This document shows positions 1 to 8,454 of a DNA stretch of 64,000 nucleotides, one piece after another (within the stretch, counting starts at the first letter, position 1; every line of letters starts with the position of its first letter). Source of the DNA: Kribbella soli. GTDB lineage: Bacteria > Actinomycetota > Actinomycetes > Propionibacteriales > Kribbellaceae. Position numbers and translations under genes: made by a program. The stretch is taken from the NCBI RefSeq assembly GCF_004331345.1, contig NZ_SJJZ01000002.1:1116001-1180000 (forward strand), written 5' to 3'. The notes under the pieces were generated by a model. The model was not told where the DNA came from and did no database searches. It saw only the letters and a program-made list of their open reading frames with translations.

Positions 1-1444
1 TGCCTCCGGACGGTTGTGACCGCGACGCGGGACTGGTCGTTCGTGACTGGTGTCGACGCCACGTGGTCGATCATCGGGCCACGCCTGGCGGGAACTGGTG
101 CGCTCGCCGTCCTGGTGCCGTGGCGATGGTGGGTTCCGCTCCTGGTCGCCGCCTCGTTCTTCGCGCTCTCCAAAGTGTTCACCGGATGGATCAGCCTCGC
201 CTTCGACAAGTTGCTCACGAGTCCCGGAGACAGTCGGCGCCGAGCCACCTATCTCCGTGGACTCCTCACGCAAACCGAGTCTGCGAAGGAGATTCGGTTG
301 TTCGGCCTGACGGACTGGCTCACCGACGTGTACCGGGCGAGCTGGTTCGACGCCATGACGCCGTTGTGGCGGGAGCGACGCCGAGGACTCGGTCCGGTTC
401 TCCTCACCTGCCTGGTCATGGCTCTCATGGTCGGTGGCGCCTTCGCCCTGATCGCGTACGACGTCTCAACCGGAGCGATCTCGCTGGCGGCCACCGTGAC
501 CATGGTCCAGGCGATTCTCCGGCTGCAGAACTTCGGCCTTCTCGGGGACGTGAGTACGGCGCTCGCACGCAACACGTCAACGCTCCAGGCGTTGGTAGGT
601 CTCCGCCACGATCTCGGACTACCGGCGGTCGCTCCGGTCCGCCCTGCCGGCTCAGTGTCGCCGCAAAGGCGCCCGGCAGGTGCTGCTGAGGTTCACCTGG
701 ACGCGGTCACCTTCACCTACCAAGGCAGCACCGAACCTGCAGTCAAGCAGGTCACTCTGCACATCCCGGCCGGCCAGTCGATCGCCGTCGTCGGCGCCAA
801 CGGCGCGGGCAAGTCGACAATCATCAAGCTGCTCTGCGGGCTGTACACACCGGCTGAAGGGACTGTACTGGTCGACGACGCCGACCCAGCCGTCGATGAG
901 GCTGCCCGTCGCCGGGTCGCGGTGATCTTCCAGGACTTTGCCCGTTATCACCTCTCGTTGCGCGACAACGTCGTACTCGGTGCCGGAAGTGCGGATCATC
1001 CGCTGGTTGAGCAAGCGCTGACCGACGCCGGCGGCGCCGTACTGCTTGAACGGCTCGACCGAGGATGGGACACGGTCCTGTCGGCAGAGTACGACAGCGG
1101 CACGGACCTCTCCGGCGGTCAATGGCAGCGTGTTGCCCTGGCCCGTGCGCTGGCTGCAGTGGCAGGTGGAGCAGGCGTGCTCGTACTGGACGAACCGACG
1201 GCGGCGCTCGACGTCCGCAGCGAGGCTGCGCTGTTCGAGCGGTTCCTCGAAGTCACACGAGGCGTGACCACCATCCTGGTGAGTCATCGGCTGTCGAGCG
1301 TTCGGCATGCCGATCGCATCGTCGTACTGGCAGGTTCCGGCATCGTCGAGGACGGCAGTCACGAGGAACTGCTCGGCCCTCGGCGGGCGCTATGCCGAGC
1401 TCTTCACGCTCCAGGCGCGTCGTTTCGTTTCGGTGCCCCGATGA
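1..1444 (+). CDS. ABC exporter half-transporter (TMD-NBD), 5' partial, frameshifted near its 3' end
   Basis: The window opens inside this gene: the reading frame is open from base 1 and the visible part starts at about the third membrane helix, so roughly 120 residues lie upstream. It shows transmembrane helices (about 100-200 and 400-500), then an ATPase domain with Walker A GANGAGKST (near 795), signature LSGGQ (near 1111), Walker B VLVLDEPT (near 1180) and H-loop VSHR (near 1281). Read straight on, the frame runs into the next gene with an odd linker. Moving one base forward at the CCC at 1378-1380 restores a normal family ending (GGRYAELFTLQAR...) and a TGA at 1442-1444 that overlaps the ATG of the next gene. 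I therefore call two genes. Substrate unknown; such tandem half-exporters usually act as heterodimers, often in peptide or antibiotic export. Confidence 0.75.
1376..1384 (+). other. apparent frameshift site (one extra C in a CCC run)
   Basis: In the uninterrupted frame the codons after GSHEELLG encode PRRALCRALHAPGAS, unlike any ABC exporter tail. Dropping one C gives LGGRYAELFTLQARRF followed by TGA at 1442-1444, with an ATGA overlap at 1441-1444. This is either a homopolymer sequencing error, a genuine mutation that fuses the two exporters, or a programmed shift; the sequence alone cannot separate them, but a CCC run makes an error the simplest reading. Confidence 0.7.
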
Positions 1445-3213
1445 GCCCGGCCCTGCGGGGAATGGCGCTGGTTCTCACCACGACGGTCAGAACGAGTCCG
1501 GCTCAGTCCCTGCTGTGTCTGCTCGAGACCCTCGGCAAGGTGCTCGCGGCATTGTCACCGCTGTACGTCGGGATCTTCGCCGACGCCGCCGTCCATCGGA
1601 ATCTGGACCGGATGCTGCTGGCCGCGATCGCGCTGGTCGGATCGACCGCGGCGAACACGGCTCTGCAAGCTGTTGGGGTCAACGCCCGCGTCCGGCAGAT
1701 GGAACTACTCGGTCATGTCTTCGATGCACAGGTCGCCGAGCTCACGGCACGCATTCCGACCCTCGATCATCTGGAGTCCGCGCGCTACCTCGACAAACTG
1801 CAGATCCTGCGGGACAACGAGAATGTGCTCGGCGGAGCGCTCAACACGATGATCAACACGCTGAACACCCTGGCGTTCGCCATCAGCGTCCTGCTCGTCG
1901 CAGTCACCGCCGACTGGCGGCTGTCGATCCTGATCGCGGTGGGAGCGACGCGCCTGGTCACCGCACGCTGGTCGCTGCGCTGGGACAAGGCCGCCGAAGA
2001 GGCCAGCGCCTCCTCTGGTCGCTTGACCCGCCACCTGATCGAACTGACTACGTCGCCCACCGCGGGGGCGGAGACCCGGGTCTTCGGCCACCAGTACGAG
2101 CTCCGGCGGCAGATCCGTCGCGCAATCACCGCTTGGCGACGACCGATCATGCACGCGACCAGCCGCAAGGCAGTACTCGCGGCCGGTCACACCGTCCTGT
2201 TCTTCGTCACCGCGAGCGCTGTGCTGGCCTGGATAACCCAGGACGCGCTCGCCGGAACCGTCTCGATCCAGTCCGTTGTCGTCGCGGTCGCTGTCCTTCA
2301 AAGCCTGCAGACCGTGAGTTCCTCGTTCGCGGGGGTCGTCGGAGGGATCACCAAGGTCGGACGCAACTGTGCCCGGTTCATCTGGCTTCGCGACCATGCG
2401 GCCGGCATCTCGACCGGCCGCGAGACACCGCCGTCACGGCTGTCCGACGGAATTCGGATCGAGCACCTCAGCTACCGGTACGGCGACTCGCAACGAGACT
2501 CGCTGACCGATGTCGATCTGCACCTCCCGACCGGCGCTGTCGTCGCAATCGTCGGTGAGAACGGCGCCGGGAAATCCACCCTGGTGAAGCTGCTGAGCGG
2601 ACTCTACCGACCGACGGAGGGCCGGATCCTCGTGGACGGCCAGGACCTGTCCGCACTGGATCCGGTCGCCTGGCGATCCCGGCTGGCCGGGGCGTTCCAG
2701 GACCATGTCCGATTCGAATTCACCGCGCAGCAATCCGTCGGCGCCGGTGACGTCGCCGTACTCGACGACCGGCAGCGCGTCCACCAAGCACTGCGTGACG
2801 GCACGGCCGAAGAGATCGTCGCGGCACTGCCGAGTGAGCTGGACACCCAACTCGGAACGGCCTGGACCGGCGGCGTCGGCCTGTCCGGTGGCCAATGGCA
2901 ACGAATCGCCATTGCCCGCGGCATGATGCGCCGCGCTCCACTGCTGCTCATCCTCGACGAGCCGACGTCGGCCCTCGACCCTGTCGCTGAACACGCGCTG
3001 TTCGAACGCTACGCGGCAGCGAGCCGCCGTACCGGGCGGCGCGGTGGAGTCACCGTGTTGGTGACCCATCGCTTCTCAACCGTCGCCGCCGCCGATCTGA
3101 TCGTCGTACTCGATCAAGGCCGAGTCGTCGAATACGGCTCGCACACCGAGTTGCTCGCCGGCCAGGGACAGTACGCCGACCTCTACGAACTCCAGAACCG
3201 CGGCTACCGCTGA
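1441..3213 (+). CDS. ABC exporter half-transporter (TMD-NBD), second partner
   Basis: A 590-residue half-exporter starting at ATG 1441, inside the ATGA overlap with the preceding gene. The N-terminal half (residues 1-310) carries the membrane domain with hydrophobic helices; the C-terminal half carries Walker A GENGAGKST (about residue 372), LSGGQ (about 481), Walker B LLLILDEPTSALD (about 500) and H-loop VTHR (about 541). It is the natural heterodimer partner of the upstream half-exporter. A GC-rich hairpin terminator follows the stop codon directly, so this ends the operon. The single long ORF that joins both proteins is best explained by a one-base frameshift in the upstream gene. Confidence 0.8.
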   Translation: MSPALRGMALVLTTTVRTSPAQSLLCLLETLGKVLAALSPLYVGIFADAAVHRNLDRMLLAAIALVGSTAANTALQAVGVNARVRQMELLGHVFDAQVAELTARIPTLDHLESARYLDKLQILRDNENVLGGALNTMINTLNTLAFAISVLLVAVTADWRLSILIAVGATRLVTARWSLRWDKAAEEASASSGRLTRHLIELTTSPTAGAETRVFGHQYELRRQIRRAITAWRRPIMHATSRKAVLAAGHTVLFFVTASAVLAWITQDALAGTVSIQSVVVAVAVLQSLQTVSSSFAGVVGGITKVGRNCARFIWLRDHAAGISTGRETPPSRLSDGIRIEHLSYRYGDSQRDSLTDVDLHLPTGAVVAIVGENGAGKSTLVKLLSGLYRPTEGRILVDGQDLSALDPVAWRSRLAGAFQDHVRFEFTAQQSVGAGDVAVLDDRQRVHQALRDGTAEEIVAALPSELDTQLGTAWTGGVGLSGGQWQRIAIARGMMRRAPLLLILDEPTSALDPVAEHALFERYAAASRRTGRRGGVTVLVTHRFSTVAAADLIVVLDQGRVVEYGSHTELLAGQGQYADLYELQNRGYR

Positions 3214-3232
3214 GGCCCCCTGCGGGGGCTTG
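3214..3232 (+). terminator. intrinsic-type hairpin after the ABC exporter pair
   Basis: A perfect 6-bp stem (GCCCCC, TGC loop, GGGGGC) begins two bases after the stop codon and is followed by a short T-containing tail (TTGGTTGG). Actinobacterial terminators often lack a long U tract. Confidence 0.65.
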
Positions 3233-3360
3233 GTTGGGGGCTGGCATGATCGTCGGGTAGTGAAGTTGTGGTCACTGACGGTGAAATCGTTGGGCTAATG
3301 TGTAAATTCCGTAACGAGGAGACTCCCGGAAAGCACTCTCCTCACGTAATCTGCCCAACC

Positions 3361-5775
3361 ATGCACAGAGGCGAGCGGCGGGCCAAGCGGCCCAATGTCG
3401 TGTGGTCAGTGTTCGTGTTCCTCGCGGTCAGCGCGCTGGCTGGAGCGCTGACCGCCGGTCTGGCCCTACCCTTCGCCGGTCTGGCCGGGGTGACCACGGC
3501 CAAGGCACACGACACGGTGCAGTTCCTGCCCCAGGACCTGCAGACGGCGCCGCTGGCGCAGAAGTCGATCATCCAGGCCGCGGACGGCAAGGTCATCGCG
3601 ACGCTGTACCAGCAGAACCGGACCCCGGTCCCGCTGAAGGCGATCAGCCCGGTGATGCTGAAGGCGATCGTCGCGATCGAGGACGACCGGTTCTACGAGC
3701 ACGGGGCACTGGACTTCAAGGGCACCCTGCGCGCGCTGCTGCGCAACCAGTCGTCCGGCGGGGTCTCGCAGGGCGGCTCGAGCATCACCCAGCAGTACGT
3801 GAAGCTGAGCCTGATCAACAAGGCCCGCACGCCGGAGGAGGTCAAGGACGCCACCGCCGAGACCTACGAGCGGAAGATCGCCGAGCTGCGCTACGCGATC
3901 GCGGTCGAGAAGGAGATCCCGAAGACCGAGATCCTGAACCGCTACCTGAACCTGGCCTTCTTCGGTGACCGTTCGTACGGCGTCGAGGCCGCGGCGATGC
4001 ACTACTTCGGCGTCCACGCCGCGAAGCTGAACCTGCCGCAGGCCGCGATGCTGGCCGGCCTGGTGAAGAACCCGACCGGGTACGACCCGATCGACAGCCC
4101 GGTGCGCGCCAAGGCCCGGCGCGACGTCGTCCTGCGCCGGATGCACGAGCTGAACATCATCACCGCCAAGCAGTCCCAGGACGCGATCAAGACCCCGGTG
4201 ATCGACCCCAAGAAGGTCCGCGTCATCCCGAGCGGCTGCGCGAACTCGACGTACCCCTTCTTCTGCGAGTACGTCGTCTCCAAGCTCAAGGCGAACAACG
4301 CGTTCGGGAAGACGCCGGAGGAACGCGAGAACTACATCGAGACCGCCGGCCTGGTGATCAAGACCTCGCTGGACCGCAAGATGCAGACCGCCGCTGATCT
4401 CGCCGTCGCGAAGCACTCGAAGGCGACCGACGATGTGGTCGCGGCGGTCACGCTGGTGGAGCCGGGCACCGGCCTGGTGAAGGCGATGGCGCAGAGCCGC
4501 CCGTACGGCGCGAAGAAGGGACAGACGGCGTACAACTACAACGTCGAGAAGTCCTACGCCGGCGGGTTCGGCGGGTTCCAGAACGGGTCGACGATGAAGG
4601 CGTTCACGATCGCCGCCGCGATCGGCAAGGGCGTGCCGACGACGTACCGGATCCGGTCGCCGCAGACGATCAGCCTCAGCGGCCAGAACTTCAGCACCTG
4701 CAACGGCCCGATTTCGGACGACTCGTACAACCCGAAGAACTCGACGACGACAGTCCTCGACCCGTCGATGGTCGACGCGGCCCGCGCCTCGACCAACACG
4801 TACTTCCTGCAGTTGTCGCAGCAGATCGGTCTGTGCCCGATCACGACCATCGCGTCCAAGCTGGGCATGTACGACGCGCAGACCCTGAAGCCGCTGAAAC
4901 AGGTGGTCTCGTTCACCCTCGGTTCGGCGGGTCTGATCTCGCCGCTGATGCTGTCCAACGCGTACGCGACGTTCGCCGCCCGCGGCATGTACTGCAACCC
5001 GCAGATCGTCACGTCGATCACCTCGCTGAAGACCGGCAAGGCGATCCCGACGCCCGGCCCGAACTGTCACCGGGTGCTGTCGCCGGGCGTCGCGGACGGC
5101 GTCAACTACGTTCTGCAGCAGGTGATGGCGAAGGGCGGGACCGGCGCCAAGGTGAAGTTCGGCACCAGCGACCTGGCCGGCAAGACCGGTACCACGGACG
5201 AGAACAAGGCGGTCTGGTTCTCCGGCTATACGTCGAAGCTCGCGGCGGCTTCGGTGGTCGCCGACGCCGACCCGCCGGCGCACAACCTGATCAACCAGGT
5301 CTTCAACGGCAAGAAGCTCAGGGACGCCTCGGGTTCCGGCACCGCCGGCCCGATCTGGGAGGCCGCGCTGCAGGGTGCGTTGCAGGGGCTGCCGACCACG
5401 AAGTTCGTGAAGCCGGACGACATCATCATCCGCGGCAACGTGAAGGACCTGCCCTACCTGAAGGGCATGACGCCCGCGGACGCGGCCGCGAAGCTGCTGT
5501 CGATGGGCTTCAAGGTCCAGATGAGTCACGGCCCGCAGGTCGACTCGGATGCGCCGCTCGGCACGGTCGCCTGGACGAACCCGCGGCAGGAGGACGGCGC
5601 ACCCGAAGGCGCGATGGTCCTGCTGTACATCTCCAACGGCAGCAAGGCCCAGCCACCGACGCCGCCGGTCACCCCGCCGACCCCACCCGTGACCCCGCCG
5701 ACCATCAAGCCGCCACCCGGCTTCCCGACCTGCCCACCCTGGGACCCGCGCTACCCCAGGTGCAAACGCGGCTGA
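3361..5775 (+). CDS. class A penicillin-binding protein (bifunctional transglycosylase/transpeptidase) with PASTA domain
   Basis: This membrane-anchored enzyme polymerises lipid II and crosslinks peptidoglycan. From ATG 3361 (804 residues) it has a basic N-terminus, one membrane anchor (about 15-37), a GT51 transglycosylase with catalytic EDDRFYEH (Glu about 107) and SSITQQ, and a transpeptidase with STMK (Ser about 410), STN (about 477) and KTG (about 608). A PASTA domain (about 695-760) and a Pro-rich tail follow. Longer starts at GTG 3268 and ATG 3298 are possible, but TAATCT at 3347-3352 lies 8 nt before ATG 3361, the spacing of a leaderless promoter, and the protein then starts with a typical cytoplasmic segment. 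It is monocistronic. Confidence 0.93.
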   Translation: MHRGERRAKRPNVVWSVFVFLAVSALAGALTAGLALPFAGLAGVTTAKAHDTVQFLPQDLQTAPLAQKSIIQAADGKVIATLYQQNRTPVPLKAISPVMLKAIVAIEDDRFYEHGALDFKGTLRALLRNQSSGGVSQGGSSITQQYVKLSLINKARTPEEVKDATAETYERKIAELRYAIAVEKEIPKTEILNRYLNLAFFGDRSYGVEAAAMHYFGVHAAKLNLPQAAMLAGLVKNPTGYDPIDSPVRAKARRDVVLRRMHELNIITAKQSQDAIKTPVIDPKKVRVIPSGCANSTYPFFCEYVVSKLKANNAFGKTPEERENYIETAGLVIKTSLDRKMQTAADLAVAKHSKATDDVVAAVTLVEPGTGLVKAMAQSRPYGAKKGQTAYNYNVEKSYAGGFGGFQNGSTMKAFTIAAAIGKGVPTTYRIRSPQTISLSGQNFSTCNGPISDDSYNPKNSTTTVLDPSMVDAARASTNTYFLQLSQQIGLCPITTIASKLGMYDAQTLKPLKQVVSFTLGSAGLISPLMLSNAYATFAARGMYCNPQIVTSITSLKTGKAIPTPGPNCHRVLSPGVADGVNYVLQQVMAKGGTGAKVKFGTSDLAGKTGTTDENKAVWFSGYTSKLAAASVVADADPPAHNLINQVFNGKKLRDASGSGTAGPIWEAALQGALQGLPTTKFVKPDDIIIRGNVKDLPYLKGMTPADAAAKLLSMGFKVQMSHGPQVDSDAPLGTVAWTNPRQEDGAPEGAMVLLYISNGSKAQPPTPPVTPPTPPVTPPTIKPPPGFPTCPPWDPRYPRCKRG

Positions 5776-5849
5776 CCCGCCCCGAAAGGCCGGTCGGGTG
5801 ATCACTAGGCTGGGGGTCAACACCTAGTACTTGGGAAAGGACTCCCCCC

Positions 5850-7112
5850 GTGAGTGTCGATGAGCTGGTTGGTCAGGTTGAGCGTGCGCGTTCGGACTAT
5901 GAGGCGCTGGTGGCCAAGGGGCTCAAGCTGGATCTGACGCGGGGGAAGCCGTCGCCCAAGCAGTTGGATGCGGCGAACGGCGTGCTCGGGCTGAGCGGTG
6001 ACCCGGTGTCCGCGGACGGGACGGACCTGCGGAACTACGGCGGGCTCAACGGGCTGCCGGAGGTACGGGCGATCTTCGCCGCGGACCTGCAGGTGCCGGT
6101 CGAGCAGCTGCTCGCGGCCGGGAACTCGAGCCTCGAGCTGATGCACGACGCGGTCGTGTACGCGCTGCTCGGCAAGGTGCCGGGCGCCGAGCAGCGGTGG
6201 GCCGACGTCGAGGGGCTGGCGTTCCTCTGCCCGGTCCCGGGGTACGACCGGCACTTCGGGATCTGCGAGCGATACGGGATCAAGATGATCCCGGTGCCGA
6301 TGACGCCCGAGGGCCCGGATATGGACGTCGTCGAGCGGCTGGTCGCCGAGGACGCCGCGATCAAGGGCATCTGGTGCGTGCCGAAGTACAGCAACCCGGA
6401 CGGCACGGTGTACTCCGACGAGACCGTCCGGCGGCTCGCCGCGATGGAGACCGCGGCGCCGGACTTCCGGATCTTCTGGGACAACGCGTACGCCGTGCAC
6501 CACCTGACCGACTCCCCCGCGCAGCTCGCCGACGTGCTCGCGCTGTGCGCCGAGAACGGGAACCCGGACCGGGCGTTCGTGTTCGGGTCGAGCTCGAAGA
6601 TCACCTTCGCCGGCGCCGGCGTCGCGTTCTTCGGGTCCTCACCGGCGAACATCAAGTGGTGGCTGAGCCACACGGTCAAGCGGAGCATCGGGCCGGACAA
6701 GATCAACCAGCTCCGGCACGTGCAGTTCCTCCGCGACGCCGACGGCCTGCACGAGCACATGCGCACGCTGGCCGCGCTGATCCGGCCGAAGTTCGACGCG
6801 GTCGACAAGATCCTCACCGCCGAGCTCGGCGGCACCGGCCTCGCATCCTGGACGGCACCGGCCGGAGGCTACTTCGTCAGCCTGCAGGTCCCCGAGGGGT
6901 GCGCCCGCGAGGTGGTCGCCAAGGCGAAGGCGGCCGGGATCGCGATCACTCCGGCCGGCGCCACGCACCCGTACGGCGACGACCCGACCGACCAGGTCAT
7001 CCGGATCGCCCCGACGTTCCCGGAGCTGCCCGAGGTCGAGGCGGCGATCACCGGTCTCGCCACCTGCGTCCGGCTGGTCGCGAGCGAGAAGCTGCTCGCC
7101 GATCAGGCGTGA
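5850..7112 (+). CDS. PLP-dependent class I aminotransferase (aspartate aminotransferase-like, MocR-type subgroup)
   Basis: A 420-residue cytosolic fold-type I aminotransferase. The N-terminus with LDLTRGKPSPKQLD, the NPDG segment and the catalytic lysine in GSSSKITFAG (Lys about 250) match the actinobacterial aspartate aminotransferase group (Pfam Aminotran_MocR type) that lacks the GntR domain. GTG 5850 is supported by AAAGGA about ten bases upstream. The last 10 bases overlap the convergent thioesterase gene. The exact substrate pair (aspartate or alanine with 2-oxoglutarate) cannot be read from the sequence. Confidence 0.85.
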   Translation: MSVDELVGQVERARSDYEALVAKGLKLDLTRGKPSPKQLDAANGVLGLSGDPVSADGTDLRNYGGLNGLPEVRAIFAADLQVPVEQLLAAGNSSLELMHDAVVYALLGKVPGAEQRWADVEGLAFLCPVPGYDRHFGICERYGIKMIPVPMTPEGPDMDVVERLVAEDAAIKGIWCVPKYSNPDGTVYSDETVRRLAAMETAAPDFRIFWDNAYAVHHLTDSPAQLADVLALCAENGNPDRAFVFGSSSKITFAGAGVAFFGSSPANIKWWLSHTVKRSIGPDKINQLRHVQFLRDADGLHEHMRTLAALIRPKFDAVDKILTAELGGTGLASWTAPAGGYFVSLQVPEGCAREVVAKAKAAGIAITPAGATHPYGDDPTDQVIRIAPTFPELPEVEAAITGLATCVRLVASEKLLADQA

Positions 7113-7615
7113 GGTAGTTCGAAGAGCAGGCAGTTGGACGTTGCGTGGGCGAGGAGTTTGCCGCGTTCGTCGTACAGGTGGGCCTCCGCGACCGCCGTAC
7201 GACGACCGCGGCTGATGATCCCGCCCTCGCAGCGCAGCAGGCCCGAGTCGATCGTGACCGGCTTGATGAAGCGGGTCATCAGGTCGAGTGACGTGTAGCC
7301 GACGCCGGCCGGCAGCGTCGAGTGGACGGTGCAGCCGGCGGCGGTGTCGAGCAGCGTCGCGATGACGCCGCCGTGCACCGTGCCGAGCGGGTTGTAGTGG
7401 AACTCGGCCACCGGCATCAGCACCGTGACCTTGCCTTCCTCGACCTCGATCTCGGTCCCGCCGACCAGGTGCAGGATCGGCGGCGCCGGGAGCTCCCCGT
7501 CGCGCATCGCCTGCAGCATCTCCAGCCCCGACGAGCGGCCGACCCGGGCCGCGGTCTCGGCCGGATCCGCCCAGGAGAACGTCCGGCTCCGGGTCGCCTG
7601 CTCAGTCTCCGTCAT
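7103..7615 (-). CDS. PaaI-type hotdog-fold thioesterase
   Basis: A 171-residue single-domain hotdog protein. FHYNPLGTVHGGVIATLLDTAAG is the family's helix with the conserved HGG; members hydrolyse acyl-CoA thioesters such as phenylacetyl-CoA derivatives. Upstream codons allow a start at 7651, but the basic stretch there is not conserved-looking and TTGACA on the minus strand (7651-7646) would lie inside it. I prefer ATG 7615, which fits a leaderless start from that promoter. It converges on the aminotransferase with a 10-bp overlap. Confidence 0.82.
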   Translation of the reverse strand: MTETEQATRSRTFSWADPAETAARVGRSSGLEMLQAMRDGELPAPPILHLVGGTEIEVEEGKVTVLMPVAEFHYNPLGTVHGGVIATLLDTAAGCTVHSTLPAGVGYTSLDLMTRFIKPVTIDSGLLRCEGGIISRGRRTAVAEAHLYDERGKLLAHATSNCLLFELPHA

Positions 7616-7621
7616 GGACCG

Positions 7622-7671
7622 AGCCTCACACCGCCCACCTGGGTCTGTCAACGAGACTTAGCACTCAGTGC
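7622..7671 (-). promoter_or_regulatory. possible promoter and dyad for the thioesterase gene
   Basis: On the minus strand TTGACA (7651-7646) is a consensus -35; 18 bases later a weak -10 (TGTGAG, 7627-7622) precedes ATG 7615 by 7 nt. Just upstream sits the dyad GCACTCAGTGC (7661-7671), of the kind bound by TetR-family regulators. The -10 match is poor. Confidence 0.3.
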
Positions 7672-7811
7672 GAGGTGTGCAACGGCCTCCGCGGGACGCC
7701 GTACCGCGTCCGGGACCGGGGGCGCGGAGGCGGACAAACGTATGAAATACAAGGGATTCGGAGGGTAGGGGTTTCTCTTCGCAGCAGGGTGGCTAGGGTG
7801 CTGCTGGGAGG

Positions 7812-8447
7812 ATGGAAGTGAGGCAGTTCAATACGCCGCCGGATTGGCCCGACCCGCCGACGCCGGACTGGCGACCACCGCGACGGTGGCAGCCACCGAA
7901 GTCGTGGCCGGCCGCACCGGATGGATGGACGTTCTGGGTCGACAAGCACGGACGACCGGTTCGCGGACCGATCGGGAGGTACGGCGGACCGCGTCCGCTG
8001 GCGGCCGCGGCGATCATCGCGATCCCCGTGACGTTGATGGTGCTCGTGTTGCTGAGCCCGTTCGGCGGCAGCGGAGATTCCACGAGTACGGCGCCGGTGT
8101 TCGGGCCGAGCGCGCCCGCGACGACACCGGTGCCACAGGCCCCGACCCGTAGCACCGAGCAGCCGGCACGGGTCGTCGCCACTACGCCAACACCGACCTC
8201 CACACCGACACTGACGCCCACCGAGTCGCCGACGCCGTCCGAGGCGACCACCACGGCACCGACCACACCGACTCCGACACCCACCGTCGTACCGACACCG
8301 ACCTCGACACCCACGACGGTCGTGTTCCGGAGCTGTGCGGAGGCTCGCGCGGCGGGCAAGGCGCCGCTGCACCGAGGGGATCCGGGCTACTCGGCGGCGC
8401 TCGACCGCAACGGTGACGGCGTGGCCTGCGACCGCGGCAACTCCTGA
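7812..8447 (+). CDS. membrane-anchored protein with C-terminal Excalibur calcium-binding domain
   Basis: The 211-residue protein has a Pro/Trp-rich cytoplasmic N-terminus (1-60), one transmembrane helix (about 63-83), a long Thr/Pro/Ser linker (about 90-170) and a C-terminal Excalibur motif with SCAEARAAG and the DRNGDGVACDRG loop. The architecture suggests a surface domain held off the membrane by an extended, probably glycosylated linker. Ca2+ binding is inferred from the DxDxDGxxCE-like motif. ATG 7812 follows GGGAGG closely. The function of the family is not established. Confidence 0.8.
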   Translation: MEVRQFNTPPDWPDPPTPDWRPPRRWQPPKSWPAAPDGWTFWVDKHGRPVRGPIGRYGGPRPLAAAAIIAIPVTLMVLVLLSPFGGSGDSTSTAPVFGPSAPATTPVPQAPTRSTEQPARVVATTPTPTSTPTLTPTESPTPSEATTTAPTTPTPTPTVVPTPTSTPTTVVFRSCAEARAAGKAPLHRGDPGYSAALDRNGDGVACDRGNS

Positions 8448-8454
8448 CGGTCGT

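Noticed and set aside
16..3213. A single 1065-residue fused ABC exporter
   Set aside because: The linker is not family-like and a one-base change restores a normal end, stop and ATGA overlap, so two genes are annotated.
5776..5805. A terminator hairpin after the penicillin-binding protein
   Set aside because: The outer ACCCG/CGGGT stem is only five bases with a long, poorly paired interior and no T-tract.
3466..5823. A 785-residue minus-strand ORF opposite the penicillin-binding protein
   Set aside because: It is Arg/Leu/Val-rich with no domain and mirrors the GC3 pattern of the real gene on the plus strand.
7657..7690. A CIRCE-like element starting TTAGCACTC
   Set aside because: The second half GAGTGCTAA is missing at the required 9-bp spacing; only the short dyad GCACTCAGTGC remains.
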